Shown here in pieces: positions 1 to 8,445 of a stretch of DNA of 64,000 bases (position 1 is its first letter; the number at the start of each line of letters is the position of its first letter). Below the pieces are notes generated by a model. That model was not told the DNA's origin. It saw only the letters and a list, made by a program, of their open reading frames with translations, and made no database searches. The stretch spans positions 62,001 through 126,000 of the forward strand of contig NZ_BPQV01000011.1 in assembly GCF_022179465.1 (NCBI RefSeq). The letters run 5' to 3'. A program made the translations under genes and the position numbers. This stretch comes from Methylobacterium organophilum. Lineage in GTDB: Bacteria; Pseudomonadota; Alphaproteobacteria; Rhizobiales; Beijerinckiaceae.

Positions 1-219
1 TTCGAGGCCTGGGATCTCGGTGGCGCCCTTCGGCGGCGGATAATGGCCCTGACGCTGCATCACGTCCGGCCGGTTCACCCCGGCGGCGGCGACCTCGATC
101 AGCACCTGCCCCGGGCCGGGCCGCGGCACCGGGGCCGCCTCGACGCGGATGACCTCCGGGCCGCCCGCCTCCGCGAAGCGGATCTGGCGCATGGTCTCGG
201 GCAGCGGGTTCGACGGCAT
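1..219 (-). CDS. NAD(P)H:quinone oxidoreductase, zinc-independent MDR family (3' end outside window)
   Basis: Only the first 73 codons lie in the window; the gene runs off the left edge. The N-terminus reads MPSNPLPETMRQIRF, then a GGPEV turn, a run of hydrophobic and proline residues, and AGVNRPDVMQRQGHYPPP. This is the catalytic-domain start of medium-chain quinone oxidoreductases (Qor/PIG3 type), which lack the zinc ligands of alcohol dehydrogenases and reduce quinones with NADPH in the cytoplasm. A strong purine-rich ribosome site (GGAGGAGG) sits about 8 bases before the ATG and fixes the start. It is co-directional with upp, 163 bases apart, so it may have its own transcript. The cofactor domain cannot be seen. 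Confidence 0.8.
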   Translation of the reverse strand, partial: MPSNPLPETMRQIRFAEAGGPEVIRVEAAPVPRPGPGQVLIEVAAAGVNRPDVMQRQGHYPPPKGATEIPGLE

Positions 220-382
220 CGGGTGTCCTCCTCCGAGGCCCGCAGCCGTGCCCGAGCCTTCGAGGCGGGACGCGTCTCCGGGCCTTCGTTCTGATGCTCT
301 CGCGCGCGCCGGATCGGCGTCCGGTCCGGCGGAGAACGTTCTCGTCGCGGCCTATGATCCGCTTGGCAAGCCCGGCGGGGTC

Positions 383-1024
383 TCAGCGCGTGCCGTACAT
401 CCGGTCGCCGGCATCGCCCAGTCCGGGCGTGATGTAGCCGTGGTCGTTGAGCCGATCGTCGATCGCGGCCGTCCAGAGCGGCACCTCGGGATGGGCCTCC
501 TGCAGGCGCGCGATGCCCTCGGGCGCCGCGAGCAGGCAGACGAAGCGCAGATCTTTGGCCCCGCGGCTCTTCAGCCGGTCGATCGCCGCGACCGCGGAAT
601 TGGCAGTGGCGAGCATGGGATCGAGCACCAGCACCGTGCGGTCGGCGAGATCGGAAGGCGACTTGAAATAGTACTCGACCGCCTGGAGCGTGTCGGGATC
701 GCGATAGAGCCCGACATGGGCGACGCGGGCCGAGGGCATCAGCGAGAGCATGCCGTCGAGGAAGCCGACGCCGGCCCGCAGGATCGGGGCAAGGACGAGC
801 TTCTTGCCGGCGATCTGCCGGCCCTCCATCGGCTGGAGCGGCGTCTCGATAGTCACGGGCTCCAGGGGCAGGTCGCGGGTCACCTCGTAGGCGAGCAGCA
901 TCCCGATCTCGTTGAGGAGTTCGCGGAACCCCTTGGTGGAGCGCGAGACGTCGCGCATCAGGGTCAGCTTGTGCTGGACCAGGGGGTGATCGACCACCGT
1001 CACCTTCGCCGCAGCTGCCGTCAT
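383..1024 (-). CDS. upp: Uracil phosphoribosyltransferase
   Basis: Converts uracil and PRPP to UMP in the pyrimidine salvage pathway (cytoplasm). The 213-residue length is normal for the family. The PRPP-binding loop is clear at residues 131-144 ([14 protein letters not shown]), and the C-terminal uracil-binding segment [17 protein letters not shown] is at 196-212. The [14 protein letters not shown] stretch at 79-92 is also typical. The start is supported by AAGGAG seven bases upstream. Neighbours are unrelated (quinone reductase downstream, flagellin upstream), and the flagellin terminator lies just upstream of this gene, so it is probably transcribed alone. Confidence 0.96.
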   Translation of the reverse strand: MTAAAAKVTVVDHPLVQHKLTLMRDVSRSTKGFRELLNEIGMLLAYEVTRDLPLEPVTIETPLQPMEGRQIAGKKLVLAPILRAGVGFLDGMLSLMPSARVAHVGLYRDPDTLQAVEYYFKSPSDLADRTVLVLDPMLATANSAVAAIDRLKSRGAKDLRFVCLLAAPEGIARLQEAHPEVPLWTAAIDDRLNDHGYITPGLGDAGDRMYGTR

Positions 1025-1096
1025 CGCCCGCTCCTTCTCTGCCCCGCCTTCCTACGCCAGGGCCGGGCGGAACTCCAAAGCCGGCGCCGCTTCTCC

Positions 1097-1125
1097 AAAA
1101 GAAAAAGCCGAGGCAAAGCCCCGGC
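1097..1125 (-). terminator. Rho-independent terminator of the promoter-distal flagellin gene
   Basis: Read on the minus strand, a 7-bp stem (GCCGGGG pairing with CCTCGGC, one G-T pair) with a 5-base loop is followed by TTTTTCTTTT. It lies 27 bases past the flagellin stop codon at 1152. The U-run makes this the most canonical terminator in the window. Confidence 0.8.
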
Positions 1126-1151
1126 CGTTTCCGCCTGCGGAGAAGGAAGGA

Positions 1152-2342
1152 TCAGCGCAGGAGCTGCAGGATGCCCTGCTGCGCCTGGTTGGCCAGCGAC
1201 AGCGCCGAGATGCCAAGCGACTGGCGGGTGGTCAGCGCCTGCGAATTCGCCGCTTCCTCGTTCAGGTCGGCGTTCGTCAGGTTCGACGCGCCGGTATCGA
1301 GGATGTTGACGAGCTTCTTGGTGAAGTCCTGACGGTTCTGCACGACCGAGAGGTTCGAACCGAAGGTCGAGCTCGCGGCACGCAAGGTATCGGAGGCCGT
1401 GCCGATGGCGGAGAGCGTCGACTTGATGTCCGCGTCGAGCAGGAAGCTGCCACGGCCGACATTAGTGCCGGAATCCGGGCCGATCGCCGTCAGCTTGAGG
1501 CCGTCGGAGGTCAGGTCCTGGCCCTGGATGTCGAGGTTCGCCGTGTCCTTCTCGTTGAAGGCGATGTGCAGCTTGTTCGAGGGGTCGCCGTTGCTGATCA
1601 GGTTGATGCCGTTGAAGCTCGCATCCTTGGCGAGCTGCGTGATCTGCACCAGAAGGCTGTTGTACTGCTCGGCGAGCTTGGCGCGGGTATCGACGCCGGC
1701 CACCGTCAGGTCGGAGCTCTTCCCCTGGACGGCGTTGCCAGTGCCGTACTTGGCCGCCGTCGAGCCGGTGCCCGCTGCGAAGCCAAGCGTGGTCTGGTCG
1801 GTGTTCGTCGCGAATTCCACGTCGGCGCTGGCGTTCAGCACGATCTTCTTGCCGGAGACGTCCTTCGAGAACATCGTGGAACCGGCGGCAGTGTTGAGCG
1901 TGGCGATGGCCGTGTCGATCGTGTCGCTCGTGGTGAGCGACGCGGACTTCACGGCGCCGTTCACGTAGAACTTCACGGTGGTGTTGGCAGACGGGGTCGC
2001 GAAATCCGTCGAGGCCGTACCGGTGGTCGAGAGCTGCGTCGAGAGCGCCTGGTTGGCGGTCGACTTGGCCGAGTCGATCAGCTTCTGGATCGAGGTGATG
2101 CCCTGGTTGGCCGCCTGGATCGTCTGAACGCCGTTCGAGATCGAATCGAGGAGCGCGCTCAGGTCGCCGGACCGGCTGCTGAAGCTCTGGGCGGTGAAGA
2201 AGTTCACCGGATTGTCCAGCGCCGAGGAGACCTTCAGGCCGGTACCGAGACGGTTCTGGGTCGTCGCGGTGAGCGTAGCCGTGTCCTGAAGGGAAAGAAG
2301 GTTCTGCCGGGTCGCAGCTGAGAGGGTGACGCTGGATGACAT
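1152..2342 (-). CDS. Flagellin (copy 1, distal)
   Basis: Structural subunit of the flagellar filament, exported by the flagellar type III apparatus. About 396 residues. The N-terminal D0/D1 helix region (QNLLSLQDTATLTATTQNRL, then an ALDNP element) and the C-terminal D1/D0 region (FGSNLSVVQNRQDFTKKL, ending in QQGILQLLR) are classic. The middle part (KFYVNG...TIDTAIATLN) resembles the DUF1522 insert of alphaproteobacterial flagellins. The ATG at 2342 gives MSSSVTLSAATRQ; an in-frame TTG three codons earlier is possible. The paralogue at 2536-3717 is immediately upstream, and the two proteins share long identical blocks. Low cysteine and aromatic content is typical of flagellins. Confidence 0.95.
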   Translation of the reverse strand: MSSSVTLSAATRQNLLSLQDTATLTATTQNRLGTGLKVSSALDNPVNFFTAQSFSSRSGDLSALLDSISNGVQTIQAANQGITSIQKLIDSAKSTANQALSTQLSTTGTASTDFATPSANTTVKFYVNGAVKSASLTTSDTIDTAIATLNTAAGSTMFSKDVSGKKIVLNASADVEFATNTDQTTLGFAAGTGSTAAKYGTGNAVQGKSSDLTVAGVDTRAKLAEQYNSLLVQITQLAKDASFNGINLISNGDPSNKLHIAFNEKDTANLDIQGQDLTSDGLKLTAIGPDSGTNVGRGSFLLDADIKSTLSAIGTASDTLRAASSTFGSNLSVVQNRQDFTKKLVNILDTGASNLTNADLNEEAANSQALTTRQSLGISALSLANQAQQGILQLLR

Positions 2343-2484
2343 GGGATGCAATCCGTGGTGAGCACATGCCTATGTCGGCATTAGGGTTAATGCACCACGA
2401 CTTGGTTTCCCGCAGGTTAACGCAACTTCGAATTTTGCTTGCCGTGCCGGGGTCTTGGCCCAAAATCACCGCGTCACGAACGAA

Positions 2485-2506
2485 ACGGCCGGGTTTCCCC
2501 GGCCGT
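2485..2506 (-). terminator. Hairpin terminator between the two flagellin genes
   Basis: Perfect 9-bp stem (ACGGCCGGG/CCCGGCCGT) with a 4-base loop, about 30 bases past the stop codon of flagellin copy 2. The U-tract on the minus strand is poor (TTTCGTTCG), so it may attenuate rather than fully stop transcription into copy 1, or protect the 3' end of the upstream flagellin mRNA. Confidence 0.6.
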
Positions 2507-2535
2507 CTCTTCGAGATCTTCCGCCTCTGCCCGGA

Positions 2536-3717
2536 TCAGCGCAGGAGCTGCAGGATGCCCTGCTGCGCCTGGTTGGCCAGCGACAGCGCCGAGATGCCAA
2601 GCGACTGGCGGGTGGTCAGCGCCTGCGAATTCGCCGCTTCCTCGTTCAGGTCCGCCGCGGTCAGGTTCGACGCACCCTGGTTGAGCACGTTGATGACCTG
2701 CTTGGTGAAGTCCTGACGGTTCTGCACGACCGAGAGGTTCGAACCGAAGGTCGAACTCGCGGCACGCAGGGTGTCCGAGGCCGTGCCCAGGCTCTTGATG
2801 GTCGAGTTGATGTCGGTATCGAGCAGGAACTTGCCCGTGCCGCTGCTGCCGAGGGTGATCGAGCTCAGCTTGAGGCCGTCGGAGGTCAGGTCCTGGCCCT
2901 GGACGTCGAGGTTCGCCGTGTCCTTCTCGTTGAAGGCGATGTGCAGCTTGTTCGACGTGTCACCGTTGCTGATCAGGTTCACGCCGTTGTAGCTCGAATC
3001 CTTGGCGAGCTGCGTGATCTGGGTCAGCAGGGCGTTGTACTGGTCGGCGAGCTTGGCGCGGGTATCGACACCGGCCACCGTGAGATCGGCGCTCTGGCCA
3101 ACGGCGTCGTTACCCGTGCCGTACTTGGCCGTCGTGGAGGAACCGGTGCCGGCCGTGAAGCCGAGCGTGGTCTGGTCGGCGGTCGTCGCGAATTCCACGT
3201 CGGCGCTGGAGTTCAGCACGATCTTCTTGCCGGTGGTGTCCTTCGAGAACATCGTCGAGCCGGCCTGCGTGTTGAGCGTCGCGATGGCCGTGTCGATCGT
3301 GTCGCTCGTGGTGAGCGAAGCGGACTTCGCGGTGCCGTTCACGTAGAACTTCACGGTGGTGTTGGCAGACGGGGTCGCGAAAGCCGTCGAGGCCGTGCCG
3401 GTGGTCGACAGCTGCGTCGAGAGCGCCTGGTTGGCGGTCGACTTGGCCGAGTCGATCAGCTTCTGGATCGAGGTGATGCCCTGGTTGGCCGCCTGGATCG
3501 TCTGAACGCCGTTCGAGATCGAATCGAGGAGGCCGCCGAGATCCGAGGCGCGGTTCGACAGGGAGCGGGAGGTGAAGTAGTTGACCGGGCTGTCGAGGGC
3601 AGAGGCCACCTTCAGGCCCGTGGACAGGCGGTTCTGGGTCGTCGCGGTCAGCGAGGCGGTGTCCTGCAGCGAGAGCAGGTTCTGGCGGACGGCGGCGGTG
3701 AGGTTGACGGAAGCCAT
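2536..3717 (-). CDS. Flagellin (copy 2, proximal)
   Basis: Second flagellin, 393 residues, same orientation as copy 1. It has the same N-terminal ladder (MASVNLTAAVRQNLLSLQD), an ALDSPVNYFTSRSL element and an identical C-terminal tail. The two copies are almost identical around the NGVQTIQAANQGITSIQKL block and over the last 70 residues, but differ in short loops of the central domain. This pattern fits recent duplication or gene conversion with a few surface differences. An AGAAGG ribosome site lies about 9 bases before the ATG. The 220-base region upstream is shared with the divergent flbT and holds a tandem repeat. Confidence 0.95.
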   Translation of the reverse strand: MASVNLTAAVRQNLLSLQDTASLTATTQNRLSTGLKVASALDSPVNYFTSRSLSNRASDLGGLLDSISNGVQTIQAANQGITSIQKLIDSAKSTANQALSTQLSTTGTASTAFATPSANTTVKFYVNGTAKSASLTTSDTIDTAIATLNTQAGSTMFSKDTTGKKIVLNSSADVEFATTADQTTLGFTAGTGSSTTAKYGTGNDAVGQSADLTVAGVDTRAKLADQYNALLTQITQLAKDSSYNGVNLISNGDTSNKLHIAFNEKDTANLDVQGQDLTSDGLKLSSITLGSSGTGKFLLDTDINSTIKSLGTASDTLRAASSTFGSNLSVVQNRQDFTKQVINVLNQGASNLTAADLNEEAANSQALTTRQSLGISALSLANQAQQGILQLLR

Positions 3718-3837
3718 GGTGGGTAGATCCTTCTGATCTGATGCACCCCGTTCTGGAGTGACCCGACTTCAAGCCGCCGCGGCCTTCCGAAACCTTACTT
3801 CGATTGTCAGGATTTGCCGGGACCCCGGCTTCGTCTT

Positions 3838-3884
3838 CGATGTGGTTGACCGGTTCTTAGCCGATGTGGTTGACCGCTTCTTAA
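3838..3884 (+). repeat. Tandem 23-bp direct repeat in the flagellin/flbT divergent intergenic region
   Basis: Two copies of CGATGTGGTTGACCGSTTCT followed by TAG or TAA (S is G in copy 1, C in copy 2), at 3838-3860 and 3862-3884, repeat period 24. They differ at 2 of 23 positions. Each contains TTGACC, which resembles a -35 element. It lies 54 bases before the flbT start and about 120 bases upstream of flagellin copy 2. The period is close to two helical turns, so same-face binding of a regulator is possible. The function is not known. Confidence 0.75.
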
Positions 3885-3937
3885 TGGGCGTCGGGCCATA
3901 TTCGGTCTCCACGACACGCCTTGCGAGATCCCCTGCG

Positions 3938-4351
3938 ATGCCCCTCAGAATCGATCTCAAGCCCAACGAGCGCCTGATCATCGGCAATGCCGCGATCCGC
4001 AACGGCGACCGCCGGGCGAGCTTCGTGCTGGAGACCAACACCAAGTTCCTGCGCGAGAGCGACATCATCACCGAGAGCGAGGCCGACACGCCTTGCAAGA
4101 AGCTCTACGTGCTGCTGCAGGTGATGTACTTGGTCGACAACCCGTTCGAGGCTGAGAACCAGTTCGTGGCCTTGGCCAACCAGCTGATGGACGCCGCCCC
4201 GAGCCTGTCGCCCTACATCGCGGCGATCGACGCCGTGCGTGCCTCCGGCGACAGCTACAAGTCGCTCAAGCTCGGGCGCGAGCTGATCGCGGCCGAAGCC
4301 GCCCTCTACGCCCGGGCGAAGGAATCGGCGGAGGCCGGCGAAACGGCCTGA
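3938..4351 (+). CDS. flbT: Flagellar biosynthesis repressor FlbT
   Basis: FlbT is a post-transcriptional regulator that in Caulobacter binds the 5' leader of flagellin mRNA and destabilises it, coupling flagellin synthesis to hook completion. The 137-residue product starts MPLRIDLKPNERLIIGNAAI and contains the family features NGDRRASFVLETN, ESDIITESEADTPCKKLY and LLQVMYLV. A longer reading frame extends 60 codons upstream through the tandem repeat, but FlbT proteins start at MPL, so 3938 is chosen. Its usual partner flaF is not in this window. The 3' end overlaps the convergent glgX by 46 bases. Confidence 0.92.
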   Translation: MPLRIDLKPNERLIIGNAAIRNGDRRASFVLETNTKFLRESDIITESEADTPCKKLYVLLQVMYLVDNPFEAENQFVALANQLMDAAPSLSPYIAAIDAVRASGDSYKSLKLGRELIAAEAALYARAKESAEAGETA

Positions 4352-6438
4352 TGCCGGGCCGGCGATTTCAGCACCAGCAGGCTGCGGCCGGGCATCGGCA
4401 CCACCGCCTCCGCGCCGAAGGGATCGCGATGGCCGGGGAGCACCTTGCCCTCGGGCAGGGTGGTGTCGAAGACCGGCCGCCAAGGGCCGGCGATCACCGG
4501 CGCGAGGGCGAAGCCGCAATCGGCCTCGGCGGCGTTGATGAGGACGAGCACGCGCTCGGTGCTGCCGGCATCGTTGCCCATCTGCATGCCGAAGGCCCTG
4601 CGCTCGCCCTCGCCCCAGGCCTCGCCCTCCATCTCCGTGCCGTCCGGCGAGAGCCAGTGCACGTCCTTGAGCCCGTCGCCGTCGACCGCCGCTCCGACGA
4701 GGAAGCTGCGCCGCCGCAGGGCCGGGCAGGCCCGGCGCAGGGCCGCGAGATTGGACACGAAGGCGGCGAGCGCCGGATCGGGATCGGTCTCCCAGTCCAT
4801 CCAGCTCGCGGCGTTGTCCTGGCAATAGGCGTTGTTGTTGCCGCCCTGGCTGCGTGAGCGCTCGTCGCCCATCAGCAGCATCGGCACGCCCTGGGCGAGG
4901 AAGACGGTGGCGAGCATATTGCGCTTCTGGCGCGCACGCACCGACAGGATCGCGGCATCGTCGGTCGGCCCCTCGACCCCGTAATTGCGCGTGAGGTTGT
5001 GGTTGTGGCCGTCGCGGTTCTCCTCCCCGTTGGCCGCGTTGTGCTTGTCCTCGAAGCTGACGACGTCGGCCAGGGTGAAGCCGTCATGGGAGGCGACGTA
5101 GTTGATGCTGGCGAGCGGCGAGCGGCCGGACGGCGCGAAGATCTCCCGCGAGCCTGACAGCCCCTGCGTCAGCTTGGCGAGCGCGCCGGCATCGCCGCGC
5201 CAGAAGGCGCGGAGATTGTCGCGGAACTGGTCGTTCCATTCGCTCCAGCCATAGGGATAGCCGCCGAGGCGGTAGCCGCCCGCACCCACGTCCCAGGGCT
5301 CGGCGATGAGCTTCACCCGGGCCAGGACCGGATCCTGCGCCACCGCCTGGAAGAAGGCGGCGCGGGGATCGAAATCGTGCGGCGCGCGGCCGAGGCTCGA
5401 GGCGAGGTCGAAGCGGAAGCCGGCCACCCCGTAGCGCAGCACCCAGTGGCGCAGGGAATCGAGCACCATCTGCATCACCCGGGGGTGGGACACGTCCAGG
5501 GTGTTGCCGCAGCCGGTGCAGTCCAGGGTCTCGCGCGGATCCTCGGGCCGGAGCTTGTAGTAGCTCGCGTTGTCGAGGCCGCGGAAGGAGAGGGTCGGCC
5601 CGGTGCGGTCGCCCTCCGCGGTGTGGTTGTAGACCACGTCGACGATGGTCTCGATGCCCGCGGCGGCGAGTTCGCGGATGGCGAAGCGCAGGCTGCCCAT
5701 GCCCCCCTCCCCGCGGTAGCGCGGCTCGGGCGAGAAGTAGTTGTAGGGCTGGTAGCCCCAGAAATTCACGAGCCCCTTCTCGACCAGGAAGCGGTCGTCG
5801 GCGAAGGCCTGGATCGGCAGGAGCTCCAGGGCGGTGACGCCGAGCTTGAGCAGGTGCTCGATGATCGCCGGATGCGCAAGGCCGAGATAGGTGCCGCGCT
5901 CGGCCGGCGACAGGGCCGGATGCGTCATCGTCAGCGCCTTCACATGCGCCTCGTAGATCACCGTGTCGCCGAGCGGCCGGTTGAGCGGCAGGGCGGTGGG
6001 ATCGGCCGTCTCCGGCTGGGTGACGACGCCGCGGGGCATGTAGGGGGCGCTGTCGCGCCGGTCGATCTGGTCCTCCCGCGGGCCGCCGCGGCGATGGGCG
6101 TAGAGGGAATCGTGCCAGCGGATCCGGCCCCGCACCTCGCGGGCATAGGGGTCGATCACGAGCTTGGCCGGATTGAAGCGGTGGCCCGCCGCCGGATCCC
6201 AGGGGCCGTGCACCCGGTAGCCGTAGAGCTGGCCCGGCAGCAGCCCGTGCAGGTAGCCGTGGAAGATGTCGTCGGTCCGGCAGGGCAGCAGGAATTTCTG
6301 CCGTTCGATGCGGGAATTCGGATCGAACAGGCAGAGCTCGACCGCCGTGGCGTTCTGCGAAAAGACGGCGAAGTTGACGCCGCGTCCGTCGAAGTGGGCA
6401 CCGAGCGGGGCGGGCACGCCCTCTTCGATCGCGATCAT
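4306..6438 (-). CDS. glgX: Glycogen debranching enzyme GlgX
   Basis: Isoamylase-type GH13 enzyme that hydrolyses alpha-1,6 branches of phosphorylase-limited glycogen. 710 residues, normal length. An N-terminal CBM48-like domain (about 10-110) precedes the catalytic barrel. The nucleophile Asp344 is in GFRFDLA, the acid/base Glu380 in KLIAEPWD, and the ASHDGFTL motif follows. VVYNHTAEG carries the first conserved histidine. The tail (SPARHQAVSPASADSFARA) runs antisense through the end of flbT. It lies 108 bases downstream of otsA in the same orientation, consistent with a joint carbohydrate-storage/trehalose operon. Confidence 0.95.
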   Translation of the reverse strand: MIAIEEGVPAPLGAHFDGRGVNFAVFSQNATAVELCLFDPNSRIERQKFLLPCRTDDIFHGYLHGLLPGQLYGYRVHGPWDPAAGHRFNPAKLVIDPYAREVRGRIRWHDSLYAHRRGGPREDQIDRRDSAPYMPRGVVTQPETADPTALPLNRPLGDTVIYEAHVKALTMTHPALSPAERGTYLGLAHPAIIEHLLKLGVTALELLPIQAFADDRFLVEKGLVNFWGYQPYNYFSPEPRYRGEGGMGSLRFAIRELAAAGIETIVDVVYNHTAEGDRTGPTLSFRGLDNASYYKLRPEDPRETLDCTGCGNTLDVSHPRVMQMVLDSLRHWVLRYGVAGFRFDLASSLGRAPHDFDPRAAFFQAVAQDPVLARVKLIAEPWDVGAGGYRLGGYPYGWSEWNDQFRDNLRAFWRGDAGALAKLTQGLSGSREIFAPSGRSPLASINYVASHDGFTLADVVSFEDKHNAANGEENRDGHNHNLTRNYGVEGPTDDAAILSVRARQKRNMLATVFLAQGVPMLLMGDERSRSQGGNNNAYCQDNAASWMDWETDPDPALAAFVSNLAALRRACPALRRRSFLVGAAVDGDGLKDVHWLSPDGTEMEGEAWGEGERRAFGMQMGNDAGSTERVLVLINAAEADCGFALAPVIAGPWRPVFDTTLPEGKVLPGHRDPFGAEAVVPMPGRSLLVLKSPARHQAVSPASADSFARA

Positions 6439-6546
6439 GCAGCCTCGTCGTCCAGGATACGCAACGGCCTCGCCGCGTCCCGGACGCGAAACCCGGGCCG
6501 ACGGTCGAGGTTTACCGATTCTCGATACGGCGGAAAGGCGCGGCAG

Positions 6547-7968
6547 CTACTCGGCCGCCGCCGCAGTCCTCGGCGGCTGGCGCTCGACCGTGCGGAAGGC
6601 CTCCAGCTCCGTCATGAAGTTGCGCGCCCACCAATCCACATCCTCGCGGGCCATGCGCTCCATCATCGGCTTCCAGCGCTCCAGGCGCTCGGTCCGGGGC
6701 ATGTAGAGCGCCTGCCGGATCGCCTCGGCCACCTCGAAGCGGTCGTAAGGGTTCACGAGCAGCGCCTCGGGCAATTGCCGGGCGGCACCGGCGAACTTGG
6801 AGAGGACGAGGACGCCCGGATCCTCCTCGCTCTGGGCCACCACGTATTCCTTGGCCACGAGGTTCATGCCGTCGCGCATCGGCGTCACGAGGCCGACCCG
6901 GGCCGCCCGGTAGAGCCCGGCCAGCACCGGGCGCGGATAGGCCTTGGTGACGTACTGGATCGGCGTCCAGGCCGGCTCGCCGAGCGTGCCGTTGATGTCG
7001 CCGACCTTCTCGTTCACCTCGCGGGAGAGCTGCTCGTATTCCGGCACCTCGCTGCGGGATTTCGGCGTGATCTGGATGTAGACGACGTTGCCGCGCTGGT
7101 CGGGGTTGGAGGCGAAGAAGCGGTCCACCGCCTCCATGCGCTCGGGCACGCCCTTCGAGTAGTCGAGGCGATCGACACCGATGAGGAGCTTGCGGGTGCG
7201 CAGGCCCGCCATGGTCTCGCGCACCACCTTGTTGGAGCCGGCCTTGTCCGCCGCCTCCTTGAAGCCGGCGACGTCGATGCCGATCGGGAAGGCGCGGATG
7301 CGCGTGCGCCGGCCGTCGACCATGAGCGAGCCGCCGCCGAGGGGGATCGCGCGCATCGTGTCGATGAAATTGCGCGACAGATTCTGGACGTCCGGCTCGG
7401 TCTGTAGACCGATCAGGTCGTAATCGGCCATGGCGCGCAGGAGTTCGCTGCTCGCCGGCAGGGTGTTGAACACGTCCGCGGCCGGCCAGGGGATGTGGTG
7501 GAAATAGCCGATCGGGTTGGCGATGCCCTGGCCGCGCAGCTCGCTCGCCAGCGGCATCAGGTGGTAGTCGTGCACCCAGATCAGGTCGTCGGGCTCGACG
7601 AGCTTGGCGAGCGCCCGGGCGAAGGCCTGGTTGACGCGCTGGTAGCCGGAATAATCGGAGCGCGAATAGGCGCCCAGCCCGATGCGGTAATGCATGATCG
7701 GCCAGAGCGCCCGGTTGGCGAAGCCGGCGTAGTATTCCTTGTGGTCCTGGGGCGAGAGATCCATCACCGCGTACTGGATCGACCCGCGGTCGATCAGGGT
7801 CGGCTCCGGATCGGGATCCTCGACGATGTTGCCGCTCCAGCCGAACCAGAGGCCCTCGTAGCTGGAGAACGCTTCCTTCACGGCGACGGCGAGGCCGCCC
7901 GCCGAAACCGCGTCCTTGCCCTCGGCCGGGACGGCGACGCGGTTCGAAACGATGATGAGACGTGCCAC
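6547..7968 (-). CDS. otsA: Alpha,alpha-trehalose-phosphate synthase (UDP-forming)
   Basis: GT20 glycosyltransferase that joins UDP-glucose and glucose-6-phosphate to trehalose-6-phosphate, the first step of osmoprotectant trehalose synthesis. The GTG start at 7968 gives [14 protein letters not shown], the normal N-terminus (473 residues); an ATG 17 codons upstream would add an arginine-rich extension lacking family similarity. Key elements are [33 protein letters not shown] (UDP-glucose site) and [15 protein letters not shown]. otsB is not adjacent. The upstream 477-base gap separates it from the divergent stress-protein operon; no EcfG motif was found on the otsA side. Confidence 0.95.
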   Translation of the reverse strand: MARLIIVSNRVAVPAEGKDAVSAGGLAVAVKEAFSSYEGLWFGWSGNIVEDPDPEPTLIDRGSIQYAVMDLSPQDHKEYYAGFANRALWPIMHYRIGLGAYSRSDYSGYQRVNQAFARALAKLVEPDDLIWVHDYHLMPLASELRGQGIANPIGYFHHIPWPAADVFNTLPASSELLRAMADYDLIGLQTEPDVQNLSRNFIDTMRAIPLGGGSLMVDGRRTRIRAFPIGIDVAGFKEAADKAGSNKVVRETMAGLRTRKLLIGVDRLDYSKGVPERMEAVDRFFASNPDQRGNVVYIQITPKSRSEVPEYEQLSREVNEKVGDINGTLGEPAWTPIQYVTKAYPRPVLAGLYRAARVGLVTPMRDGMNLVAKEYVVAQSEEDPGVLVLSKFAGAARQLPEALLVNPYDRFEVAEAIRQALYMPRTERLERWKPMMERMAREDVDWWARNFMTELEAFRTVERQPPRTAAAAE

Positions 7969-8445
7969 GAACGCGGGCTCCGGTCCTCGGTCGGGAGCGC
8001 GGGAGGCCCGCGCTCGCAATTGACGTTTACGTGAGAGGAAACGCGCGGAAGCCGAGCGCGATCCGTCGTGACGACAGCCAAGCGCGACCTTACCCGCGGG
8101 TCAAGTCTGGAATGCGTGGCGGTTCGGGTGCCGCTTTCGCAGGGGGCATCCGGAAACGCCGCGATCCCGCCTGCCCGGAACCTTGGCCGTCGCGCCTCGA
8201 AGGAGCCGGTTTCGACAGTGCGGCGCGACGAGGCCCCTTGTGCCGTGCCGAAGCTGAACGGCCGCTGACGCGGGGGCCGGCGCGGGGGGCGGCCCCGGCC
8301 GATCCATCCACATGAAATGGTCACGCTTTCGTACACCGCGAGCGGAACCCGGTCGTTCGCTCGATGTTTCTCGGACGAGATCCAACGCGGTGGAGGTCCG
8401 GCCCCGGTCGCCCCCGCCCCCACGCTTTCGAGGAGCTGCCCCGCA
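7969..8445. other. Divergent intergenic region between otsA and the small envelope-protein operon
   Basis: 477 bases without a convincing gene. Reading frames here are arginine/proline-rich shadows. The only supported element is the EcfG-like promoter at 8344-8368 for the rightward operon. The otsA promoter was not identified. Confidence 0.6.
8344..8368 (+). promoter_or_regulatory. Putative EcfG (general stress response) promoter
   Basis: GGAAC at 8344-8348, then 16 bases, then TGTT at 8365-8368. The alphaproteobacterial EcfG consensus, as I recall it, is GGAAC-N16/17-CGTT, so only one base of the -10 differs. It lies about 77 bases before the first gene of the YqjD/YqjE-like operon, a typical type of EcfG target. 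Confidence 0.55.

Noticed and set aside
2425-2450. Possible sigma-54 promoter (GGCAC...GC) upstream of flagellin copy 1
   Set aside because: On the minus strand GG and GC are 8 bases apart instead of the required 10.
2455-3726. 423-codon plus-strand reading frame opposite flagellin copy 2
   Set aside because: Antisense shadow of a well-recognised flagellin; composition is Arg/Gly/Val-rich with no family similarity.
5377-7407. 676-codon plus-strand frame opposite glgX and otsA
   Set aside because: Spans two real genes and their intergenic gap on the other strand; a typical high-GC antisense artefact.
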